64,000 nucleotides of DNA from Nitrospirillum amazonense (GTDB lineage Bacteria > Pseudomonadota > Alphaproteobacteria > Azospirillales > Azospirillaceae): the NCBI RefSeq assembly GCF_007828035.1, contig NZ_VITV01000001.1:62001-126000 (forward strand). The letters run 5' to 3'. Position 1 is the first letter of the stretch. Each line of letters begins with the position of its first letter. This document shows, piece by piece, positions 46,616 through 53,995 of this stretch. The translations under genes and the position numbers were made by a program. The notes under the pieces are model-generated. The model had not been told where the DNA came from and did no database searches. It saw only the letters and a program-made list of their open reading frames with translations.

Positions 46616-48040
46616 ATGACACAGAAAAGCGGCCGCATCCTGATGGTGGACGACGACCAGGACATCCTGGTGGCCGCCCGCCTGCTGCTGAAACGGGAAG
46701 GCATCCTGGTCCATACCGAGAGCCAGCCGGATCGCATCCCGCAGCTGTTGAAGGATGAGGTGTTCGACGCCGTCCTCCTGGACATGAACTTCGCCATCGG
46801 CGCCAACACGGGGCGCGAAGGCTTCCAGTGGCTGAAACGCGTGCTGGAGATCGACCCCACCCTGTCCGTCATCCTGATGACCGCCTATGGCGACGTGGGC
46901 ACGGCGGTGGAGGCGATGAAGCAGGGCGCCTGCGATTTCGTGCTGAAGCCCTGGTCCAATGAGCGGCTGGTGGCGACCCTGATGAGCGCCATGACCCTGA
47001 CCGCCTCCCGGCGCGAGGCGGCGCAGCTGGGTGCCCGCAACAAGGAGCTGGCGGCAGCCTTGGACCAGCCGGGGCAAACGCTCATCGGCAGCAGCCCGGC
47101 CATGGCCCGGGTGCTGACCCTGGTGGACCGCGCCGCCCCCACCGACGCCAACGTCCTGATCCTGGGCGAGAACGGCACCGGCAAGGAGGTCATCGCGCGC
47201 GAGATCCACCGCCGGTCCCGCCGCGCGGACCAGGTGTTCGTGGCGGTGGACCTGGGCGCCATCGCCGAGAACCTGTTCGAGAGCGAGCTGTTCGGCCACA
47301 AGAAGGGCGCCTTCACCGACGCCAAGGAGGACCGCGTCGGCCGGCTGGTGGCGGCCAACGGCGGCACCCTTTTCCTGGATGAGATCGGCAACCTGCCCCT
47401 GTACCAGCAGAGCAAGCTGCTGTCGGTGCTGGAGCAGCGCGTGGTCATCCCCGTGGGCGGCAATCGGCCCATCCCCATCGACGTGCGCCTGATCTCCGCC
47501 ACCAACATGCCGGTGGAACAGCTGGAAAGCCCGGACACCTTCCGCCAGGATCTGCTGTACCGCATCAACACGGTGGAGCTGCGCCTGCCCCCCTTGCGCG
47601 ACCGGGCGGACGACATCCCGGCGCTGGTCACGCATTTCATGGGGCTGTACGCCCGCAAATACGCCATCCCGCCGCGCCGCCTGTCCGCCGACGCGCTGGC
47701 GCGGCTCAAGGCCTATCACTGGCCGGGCAACGTCCGCGCCCTGCGCCACGCGGTGGAGCGCGCCATGATCCTGGGCGCCGGCGACGTGCTGGAGGCGGAG
47801 GATTTCTCCCTTCCATCCGCCCCCGGCGGCGCCCCCCGGCCGGCGGCACCGCCACCCACGACCTTGGCGCCGGTGGGTGATGACGGCCTGACCTTAGGCA
47901 CCCTGGATCTTGAGACGGTGGAGGCGCAGGTGATCCGCCGGGCGCTGGACAAGCACCAGGGCAACATCAGCCACGCCGCCAATGAGCTGGGCATCACCCG
48001 CACCTCCCTCTACCGCCGGATGGAGAAGCATGGTCTTTAA
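46616..48040 (+). CDS. NtrC-type response regulator with GAFTDA motif
   Basis: A 474-aa protein: a receiver domain (VDDDQDI, D56 in LLDMNF, T in MTAYGD, K in LKPW), an AAA+ domain (Walker A LILGENGTGKEV, Walker B GGTLFLDEIGN) and a Fis-type HTH (KHQGNISHAANELGITRTSLYRRMEKHGL). The sigma-54 contact loop reads GAFTDA at residues 231-236, with Asp235 replacing the usual second Gly of GAFTGA. The same variant is known to me from AtoC-like regulators of Bacteroidetes; it may mean sigma-54 interaction is altered or lost. Walker A is GENGTGKE rather than GESGTGKE. Its partner kinase starts 11 bases before its stop. Confidence 0.87.
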   Translation: MTQKSGRILMVDDDQDILVAARLLLKREGILVHTESQPDRIPQLLKDEVFDAVLLDMNFAIGANTGREGFQWLKRVLEIDPTLSVILMTAYGDVGTAVEAMKQGACDFVLKPWSNERLVATLMSAMTLTASRREAAQLGARNKELAAALDQPGQTLIGSSPAMARVLTLVDRAAPTDANVLILGENGTGKEVIAREIHRRSRRADQVFVAVDLGAIAENLFESELFGHKKGAFTDAKEDRVGRLVAANGGTLFLDEIGNLPLYQQSKLLSVLEQRVVIPVGGNRPIPIDVRLISATNMPVEQLESPDTFRQDLLYRINTVELRLPPLRDRADDIPALVTHFMGLYARKYAIPPRRLSADALARLKAYHWPGNVRALRHAVERAMILGAGDVLEAEDFSLPSAPGGAPRPAAPPPTTLAPVGDDGLTLGTLDLETVEAQVIRRALDKHQGNISHAANELGITRTSLYRRMEKHGL

Positions 48041-49409
48041 GTCGTCGTTCAGCACGGCGCTGACCCTGCGGGTGACCCTGCTGTGCCTCAGCTGCGTGGC
48101 CCTGGGCCTGTTGCTGCAGGCCACCGACTACCACGCCACCGAAGCGCTGGTGCTGTTCCTGATCGCCTTCCAGATCGGCGGCGTGGTGCGGGTGGTGAAC
48201 ACCACCAATCGCGAGCTGGCGCGCTTCCTGAACGCGCTCAGCCACTCCGACTTCACACAGAGCTTCAGCTATCGCGCCATGGGTGCCAGCTTTCAGGAAC
48301 TGGGCCACGCCTTCGCCGGGGTGTTCGACAAGTTCCGCGACGCCCGCGCCGACGCCGAGCGCAAGGCCGATTACCTGAACGTGCTGGTGGAGCATGTGCC
48401 CGTGGCCCTGGCGGAGGTGCATCCCGACGGCCGCGTCAACCTGCTGAACAACGTGGCCCGCCGCCTGATCGGCCATGATGACCTGAACCGCCGCCTAGTG
48501 GACGGCGGCACCCTGGATTCGGCGCTGCGCGTGCTGGAACCGGGGAAGAGCGCCCTGCTGAAGGTGGCGGGCGGCATCACGCCCCTGCACCTGACGGTGC
48601 GCGCCACCCAGCTGACCCTGGCCGAGGGGCCGCGCCTGCTGATCAGCCTGCAGAACATCGGCGGGGAGCTGGAGGCGACGGAGGTCAAGGCCTGGTCGGA
48701 CCTGGTGCGGGTGCTGACGCATGAGATGATGAACTCGCTGACGCCCGTCTCCTCCCTGGCGGGCACGGCGCAGTCACTGCTGGCCGACCTGCGCACCCAG
48801 CTGGAGACCATCCCCGGCCTGCCGCCCGCCGTGCTGCTGGACGCCGCCGACGCGGGGGAGGCCATGGACACCGTCACCCGCCGCGCCGGCGGCCTGCTGC
48901 GCTTCGTCGAGCGCTACCGCCGCTTCACCCAGATGCCCCGGCCGAAGGTGGAGCGGCTGAAGGTGCGGGAGCTGTTCGGCCGGGTGGAGCGGCTGATGGG
49001 TCCGGCGATGGCGGAGCATGGCGTGGCGCTGGAGGTGGTGGTGCTGCCGCCCTCGCTGGAAATCAGCGCCGACCCCGACCTGATCGACCAGGTGCTGATC
49101 AACCTGGTGAAGAACGCGGTGGAGGCGCTTGACGAGTGGAAGGCCGGCGGCACGGCGACCCGCGCCCCCGCCATCACCCTGGCGGGGCACCTGGACGTGA
49201 CCGGCCACCTGAACCTGCTGGTGCGGGACAACGGCCCCGGCATCCCGCCCGACGTGGCCGACAAGATCTTCGTGCCCTTCTATACTACCAAGCGCGAGGG
49301 CAGCGGCATCGGCCTGCCGCTTGCCCGCCAGATCATGCTGGCCCACGGCGGCACCATCGCCGCGTCGCCCGTGGAAGGTGGCGGCACGGTGTTTACTCTG
49401 CGGTTTTAA
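48030..49409 (+). CDS. Sensor histidine kinase paired with the GAFTDA regulator
   Basis: A 459-aa kinase. Two hydrophobic N-terminal segments precede a coiled region and a PAS-like domain (residues about 115-220: NVLVEHVPVALAEVHPDGRVNLLNNVARRLIG). The phosphorylation site is LTHEMMNSLTPVSSLAGT with H231, in an unusual HisKA variant (H-E-M-M-N rather than H-E-L-R-T/N). The ATP domain is complete (NLVKNAVEAL, DNGPGIPPDVADKIFVPFYTTKREGSGIGLPLAR). The ATG overlaps the regulator gene by 11 bases, so the two are co-translated. The pair probably responds to an envelope or membrane signal. The 3-prime end overlaps the convergent MFS gene by 17 bases. Confidence 0.85.
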   Translation: MVFKSSFSTALTLRVTLLCLSCVALGLLLQATDYHATEALVLFLIAFQIGGVVRVVNTTNRELARFLNALSHSDFTQSFSYRAMGASFQELGHAFAGVFDKFRDARADAERKADYLNVLVEHVPVALAEVHPDGRVNLLNNVARRLIGHDDLNRRLVDGGTLDSALRVLEPGKSALLKVAGGITPLHLTVRATQLTLAEGPRLLISLQNIGGELEATEVKAWSDLVRVLTHEMMNSLTPVSSLAGTAQSLLADLRTQLETIPGLPPAVLLDAADAGEAMDTVTRRAGGLLRFVERYRRFTQMPRPKVERLKVRELFGRVERLMGPAMAEHGVALEVVVLPPSLEISADPDLIDQVLINLVKNAVEALDEWKAGGTATRAPAITLAGHLDVTGHLNLLVRDNGPGIPPDVADKIFVPFYTTKREGSGIGLPLARQIMLAHGGTIAASPVEGGGTVFTLRF

Positions 49410-50655
49410 CCCCGCCCCAAAGCCGCCAGCCGGTGTGCGTGAGCAGATAGCGCACCCCAACCAGCGCCGCGACCAAGCCGGACGCGGCCCCCAGGCCCAG
49501 GGACCAGCGCGGGCCGGCCACATCGGCCACCCAGCCGACGACGGGGGCGCCCAACGGTGTGCCCCCGACCGCGATGGCCAGCAGCAGGGCCACCACCCGG
49601 CCGCGCATGGCGCTGTCGGTGGAGAGCTGCACCAGGCTGTTGGTGGAGGTGGTGAAGGTCTGCGCCGCGACGCCGACGACCACCAGCAGGATGCCGAACG
49701 CCCAGGTGGTGGGCATGACCGCCGCCAGGGCACATCCCACGCCGAACAGCAGCGCGGCACCCGTCAGCAGGGACACGGTGGGCGTGGCGCGCCTGGCCGC
49801 CAGCAGGGCGCCGGCGACGGAGCCGATGGCCATGGTGGAGCTGAGCACGCCGTACTCGTCCGCGCCGGCGCGGAAGACGTGCACCGACATGGTGGAGATG
49901 AAGATGGGGAAGTTCAGGCCGAAAGTGCCGATGAGGAACAGCATCAGCAGCACGGCCTGCAAATCCGGCCGGCCCCAGACATAGCGGAAGCCCTCGACGA
50001 AGCTGCCCCGGCTGCGCGCCGCCCGCACGCGCGGATGGAAATCCGCCACCCGCAGCAGGCATAGCGAGCCGATGACGGCGACGAAGGAGGCGGCGTTGAT
50101 CAGGAACACCCAGCCGGTACCCACCGCCGCGATCAGCACGCCCGCCACCGCCGGCCCGATCATGCGCGCCGCGTTGAAGGAGGTGGAGTTGAGCGCCACG
50201 GCGTTGGCCAGGTCCGCCTCGCCCACCAGCTCACCGATGAAGGTCTGGCGGGCGGGCGCGTCGAAGGCGGCGACACAGCCCAGCAGGAAGGCGAAGATGT
50301 AGACGTGCCACAACTGCACCAGGCCCAGCACGGTCAGCAGGCCCAGGCCCAGCGCCAGCAGGGCGGAGGCGGCCTGGGTGCAGAACAGCAGGCGCCGCCG
50401 GTCGAAATAGTCGGCGGCGAAGCCGCTGAAGGGCAGCAGCAGGGCCAGGGGCCCGAACTGCAGGCCCATGACGATGCCGACGGCGGAGGCGCCGTTGACA
50501 TGCGCCAGTTCCGTCAGCACCAGCCAGTCCTGCGCCGTACGCTGCATCCAGGTGCCGACGTTGGACACGATGGCACCCAGGAACCACAGGCGGAAATTAC
50601 GGTTGGCCAGGGAGCGGAACGTGCCGGTGGCGGCGGAAGCGATGGGCGCCGTCAT
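49393..50655 (-). CDS. MFS transporter (EntS/DUF894-like)
   Basis: A 420-aa inner-membrane exporter with twelve hydrophobic helices. The N terminus (FRSLANRNFRLWFLGAIVSNVGTWMQRTAQDWLVL), the helix 2-3 loop (FSGFAADYFDRRRLLF) and the AFDAPARQTFIGELVGEADLANAVALNS segment define the EntS/DUF894 (enterobactin exporter-like) group. The substrate is unknown, and siderophore or drug export are the usual roles. Its start overlaps the stop of the upstream cysteine-hydrolase-like gene by four bases (ATGA). It is the last gene of a MarR-led operon. Confidence 0.87.
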   Translation of the reverse strand: MTAPIASAATGTFRSLANRNFRLWFLGAIVSNVGTWMQRTAQDWLVLTELAHVNGASAVGIVMGLQFGPLALLLPFSGFAADYFDRRRLLFCTQAASALLALGLGLLTVLGLVQLWHVYIFAFLLGCVAAFDAPARQTFIGELVGEADLANAVALNSTSFNAARMIGPAVAGVLIAAVGTGWVFLINAASFVAVIGSLCLLRVADFHPRVRAARSRGSFVEGFRYVWGRPDLQAVLLMLFLIGTFGLNFPIFISTMSVHVFRAGADEYGVLSSTMAIGSVAGALLAARRATPTVSLLTGAALLFGVGCALAAVMPTTWAFGILLVVVGVAAQTFTTSTNSLVQLSTDSAMRGRVVALLLAIAVGGTPLGAPVVGWVADVAGPRWSLGLGAASGLVAALVGVRYLLTHTGWRLWGGVKTAE

Positions 50656-51212
50656 GAGGCCCCGTCCAGCAGGGCCAGGATCTCGGCCGTGGTGCCGGTC
50701 TCGCCCAGACGGGGAAAGATGCGCGTGAGGCTATGGTCATGGGTTTCGGCGTCGCGGTCGGCCATGGCATCGACAGCCAGCGTGACGTTGTAGCCCAGCG
50801 CATGCGCCTCGCGCGCCGTGGATTCCACGCCGATGCTGGTGGCGACGCCGGCCACCACCACCTGGGTCACGCCCCGGCCCTTGAGGTAGGCGTCCAGGTC
50901 GGTATGGGGAAAGGCGCCCCAGGTGCGTTTCCCCACGCGGTGGTCCCCCGCCTGGGCATCCAGTTCAGGGACCAGCTCGGCCCAGTCCGGCGGCAGGTCG
51001 CGCGGGCCGCGCCTCTGCTCCGTCCGGCCCGGGGGGCCGCCGGCCACGGTGACCAGCACCACCGGCAAGCCCTTGCGGCGAAAGGCGGCGGCCAGATCGG
51101 CGGCGTTGCGCAGGACCCCGCCCAGGGGCGGCAGGCCCGGCATGGCCAGCAGGCCTTTCTGCAGGTCGATGACGATCAGGGCGGTGCGGGCATCCAGGGT
51201 GGTGACGGCCAT
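50652..51212 (-). CDS. Isochorismatase-like protein lacking the catalytic cysteine
   Basis: A 186-aa protein of the isochorismatase-like hydrolase fold. Asp16 (ALIVIDLQKG) and Lys95 (VGKRTWGAF) of the catalytic triad are present. The nucleophile position, normally Cys in GVATDVCVEST, is Gly128 (AGVATSIGVESTAREA). The true isochorismatases PhzD and EntB also carry Gly at this site, so the protein may catalyse a cysteine-independent reaction. It would act in the cytoplasm. It sits between MarR and an MFS exporter, overlapping the latter by ATGA, in what looks like a resistance or detoxification operon. Confidence 0.85.
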   Translation of the reverse strand: MAVTTLDARTALIVIDLQKGLLAMPGLPPLGGVLRNAADLAAAFRRKGLPVVLVTVAGGPPGRTEQRRGPRDLPPDWAELVPELDAQAGDHRVGKRTWGAFPHTDLDAYLKGRGVTQVVVAGVATSIGVESTAREAHALGYNVTLAVDAMADRDAETHDHSLTRIFPRLGETGTTAEILALLDGAS

Positions 51213-51239
51213 GGCCGGTCTCCTTGAAGGTTGGGAATG

Positions 51240-51704
51240 TCAGTCGGTGACCAGACGCTTCAAAAGGTCGACCGCGCGTCCCAGTTCCGCCCGCTCCGTC
51301 AACGTCAGGCGGGCGCGCATGGCGCGGAACAGCCAGTCCTCATGCAGGGCGCGGCCTGCCCGCACCCGCTCGCGGCAGGCCGGGGTCAGGTCCCACAAGG
51401 TCTGGCGGCCATCGGCGGGATCGGGGCTGCCCATCACCAGGCCCGCCGCCTCCAGCGCCGCGACGGTGGCGCCCATGGATTGGGAGCGCACGCCCTCCGC
51501 CTTGGCCAGGGCCGTCACCGTGGCCGGCCCGCCGTCCAGCCGGCGCAGCACGGCGATTTGCGAGGGCGTCAGGTCGCCGACGTTGGCCTGCTCACGCAAC
51601 TTGCGCCGCAGCTGGCCCATGACCACGCGCAGCTCCACCGCCGTCGCCATGGTGGCCGATGTGTCGGGGTCGCCCGCGTCGGGCCTCTCCAGGGGGTCGT
51701 TCAT
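51240..51704 (-). CDS. MarR family transcriptional regulator
   Basis: A 154-aa winged-helix regulator. The DNA-binding part (LTPSQIAVLRRLDGGPATVTALAKAEGVRSQSMGATVAALEAAGLVMGSPDPADGRQTLWDLTPACRERV) is typical MarR. It leads an operon with the isochorismatase-like and MFS genes (spacing 27 bases, then ATGA). By analogy it represses the operon until an aromatic or toxic ligand binds. The 190 bases between it and the divergent gene at 51896 include a plausible promoter area, but no clear palindrome was found. Confidence 0.88.
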   Translation of the reverse strand: MNDPLERPDAGDPDTSATMATAVELRVVMGQLRRKLREQANVGDLTPSQIAVLRRLDGGPATVTALAKAEGVRSQSMGATVAALEAAGLVMGSPDPADGRQTLWDLTPACRERVRAGRALHEDWLFRAMRARLTLTERAELGRAVDLLKRLVTD

Positions 51705-51895
51705 GCCCCGGTTTTAGCAGGTATGAAGATAAACTACAAAGTCTTCCTTCATATATTGGCGACACAGCGGTGATGGCTGCGCGGGGACCTATACCCGACA
51801 CCACTTTACTGCGCCGCGCTGTTTGGTCGTTCCCTCAATAGGTGTGTCGCGATAGATTTACCGCTCTCAGGCGGGGCCTTGCGGTTCGGGAGGGC

Positions 51896-52825
51896 ATGGT
51901 GCGCAGGATATTTTTGGTGACGGCGTTGCTGGCGCTGCTGGGTGCCGGGTTGCACATGATGACGGCTCCGGCGGACGCGCAGACGGCGGCGCCGGTGACC
52001 GTGACCGAGACGCCCGTCACCGTCGCGCCGGCTCCGGACGCGCCTCCCGGCGTCGTTCCCCGGACCATGATCCATGTCGACGACGGCCCCGAAGCGGCGG
52101 CGGCCATGGCCAAGGCGGCTCGCGACGCCAGCCTGGCGCTGGCGTGGAAGTCCTTGCCGCAAAGCCAGAAGACCCTGGCGGTGGGCAGCGTGCTGGTGCT
52201 GGTGGCGGTCACCGCCGCCCTGCTGTACCTCGCCATGTCCACCGACATGCTGCGCGACAACACGCCGTCCACCTTCGCCGGCGTCACCAGCGCCACGGGC
52301 AAGCCGCTGCGCCGCGCCTTCAGCCTGGCGCAAAGCCAGATGGCCTGGTGGTTCGTCATCGTGCTGGCGGCCTACCTTTACCTGTTCCTGGTGACGGGGG
52401 AGCTGGACACCCTGACGGGCCAGGCGCTGTGCCTGATGGGTCTCGGCACCGGCACCGCCATGGGGGCGGCGATGGTGGAGCAGAACAAGACCAATCCCAT
52501 CCTGGCGGCCTACCAGGGCGTGCTGGCACAGATGGCGGACCCGGCCACGCCGCCGGCCGACCTGCCCACCCTGACCGCCACCCGCGACACGCTGGCCCGC
52601 CAACTGGCGTCCCGCGATTTCGTCCACGACATCCTGACCGACGCCAACGGCATCAGCCTGCACCGCTTCCAGACGGCGGTGTGGACGGTGGTCATCGGGG
52701 TGTTGTTCCTGATCGAGACGGTGGTCCACCGCAAGATGCCGGACCTGGACCCTTATAGCCTGGGCGTGCTGGGCATCAGCGCCGGCACCTATCTGGGCTT
52801 CAAGATCCCGGAACAGCCCAATTGA
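51896..52825 (+). CDS. Conserved membrane protein of unknown function
   Basis: A 309-aa protein with an N-terminal signal or anchor (RRIFLVTALLALLGAGLHMM), a Pro/Ala/Val-rich linker and then about four helices in two pairs. Distinctive segments are SLAQSQMAWWFVIVLAAYLYLFLVTGELDTLTGQALCLMGLGTGTAMGAAMVE, GISLHRFQTAVWTVVIGVLFLIETVVHRKMPDLDPYSLGVLGISAGTYLGFKIPEQ. I recall similar LHRFQ-WT / GISAGTYLGFK wording in widely distributed but unannotated bacterial proteins. The ATG follows GGGAGGGC. The stop overlaps the dprA start (TTGA), so they are likely co-expressed. No function can be assigned. Confidence 0.72.
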   Translation: MVRRIFLVTALLALLGAGLHMMTAPADAQTAAPVTVTETPVTVAPAPDAPPGVVPRTMIHVDDGPEAAAAMAKAARDASLALAWKSLPQSQKTLAVGSVLVLVAVTAALLYLAMSTDMLRDNTPSTFAGVTSATGKPLRRAFSLAQSQMAWWFVIVLAAYLYLFLVTGELDTLTGQALCLMGLGTGTAMGAAMVEQNKTNPILAAYQGVLAQMADPATPPADLPTLTATRDTLARQLASRDFVHDILTDANGISLHRFQTAVWTVVIGVLFLIETVVHRKMPDLDPYSLGVLGISAGTYLGFKIPEQPN

Positions 52826-53943
52826 GGGTGGGCACGCGCGTCCTTTCCCCTGCCGAGCGCCTGGACTGGCTGCGCCTGACGCGCACGGAGTCGGTGGGGC
52901 CCGTCACCTTTCATCGCCTGATGGAGCGCTTCGGCGCCCCGGCGGCGGCCCTGGAGGCCCTGCCCGACCTGGCCCGGCGCGGCGGGAGCGACCGTCCCCT
53001 GAGCATCGCGCCGCGCGCCGCCGCCGAACGGGAGCTGGCGGCGCTGGACCGCATGGGCGCCCGCCTGCTGTGCTGGTGTGAACCCGATTATCCCGCCCAG
53101 CTGGCCGCCATCGAGGACGCGCCGCCCGTCCTCACCGTGCTGGGCGACCCTGCCCGCCTCAGCCGCCCGGCCGTCGCCGTGGTGGGGGCCCGCAACGCCT
53201 CCCTCACCGGGCGCAAGCTGGCGGCCATGATTTCCCGGGACCTGGCGGAGGCCGGCATCACAGTCGTTTCCGGCCTGGCGCGGGGCATCGACACGGCGGC
53301 GCATGAGGCGGCGCTGCACCGCTGCACCGTCGCGGCGCTGGCCGGTGGCGTGGACGTCATCTACCCGCCGGAAAACGCGGAGCTGCACCGGCGCATCGCC
53401 GATCAGGGCGCCCTGGTAGCCGAATCGCCGCCGGGGACGGAGCCGCAGGCCCGCCATTTCCCCCGGCGCAACCGCTTGATCTCCGGTCTGTCGCGCGGCG
53501 TGCTGGTGGTGGAGGCGGCGCTGAAGTCCGGGTCGCTTATCACCGCCCGGCTGGCGCTGGAACAGGGCCGCGACCTCTTCGCCGTACCGGGGTCGCCGCT
53601 GGACCCGCGCGCCCAGGGCTGCAACCGCCTGCTGAAGGACGGCGCGGTCTTGGTGGAGACGGCGGACGACATCCTGGCCTATCTGGGCCCCCAGGGTTTG
53701 GCCACGTTCAATGCCCCGCCTGCGGGCGGCGGGCCCGTCCCGCCCCCCGTCGATCCGGGGGAAAAGGAGATCGAGGCGGCCCGTCCCCGGGTCACCCTGT
53801 GCTTAAGCCCCACCCCGGTACACATTGACGAAATTGTCCGGGACTGCCAATTGTCTGCGGCGGTGGTGCTGACCATCCTGCTGGAACTGGAGCTGGCGGG
53901 CCGTCTGCATCGCCACCCCGGGGGCCGCGTGAGCCTGGCGTGA
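52822..53943 (+). CDS. dprA: DNA processing protein DprA
   Basis: A 373-aa protein that loads RecA onto incoming single-stranded DNA during natural transformation. An N-terminal SAM-like domain (LDWLRLTRTESVGPVTFHRLMERFG) leads to the Rossmann-like DprA core (VAVVGARNASLTGRKLAAMISRDLAEAGITVVSGLARGIDTAAHEAAL, GGVDVIYPPEN, FPRRNRLISGLSRGVLVVEAALKSGSLITARLALEQGRDLFAVPGSPLDPRAQGCNRLLKDGA) and a C-terminal winged helix. The TTG at 52822 overlaps the upstream stop; GTG 52828 is the alternative. It is followed 52 bases later by topA, a common alphaproteobacterial order. Confidence 0.92.
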   Translation: MRVGTRVLSPAERLDWLRLTRTESVGPVTFHRLMERFGAPAAALEALPDLARRGGSDRPLSIAPRAAAERELAALDRMGARLLCWCEPDYPAQLAAIEDAPPVLTVLGDPARLSRPAVAVVGARNASLTGRKLAAMISRDLAEAGITVVSGLARGIDTAAHEAALHRCTVAALAGGVDVIYPPENAELHRRIADQGALVAESPPGTEPQARHFPRRNRLISGLSRGVLVVEAALKSGSLITARLALEQGRDLFAVPGSPLDPRAQGCNRLLKDGAVLVETADDILAYLGPQGLATFNAPPAGGGPVPPPVDPGEKEIEAARPRVTLCLSPTPVHIDEIVRDCQLSAAVVLTILLELELAGRLHRHPGGRVSLA

Positions 53944-53995
53944 CGCTGGACGGCGCCGCCCCGGGATCAAGGTTTTCGGAAAGCATCGCCACCTA

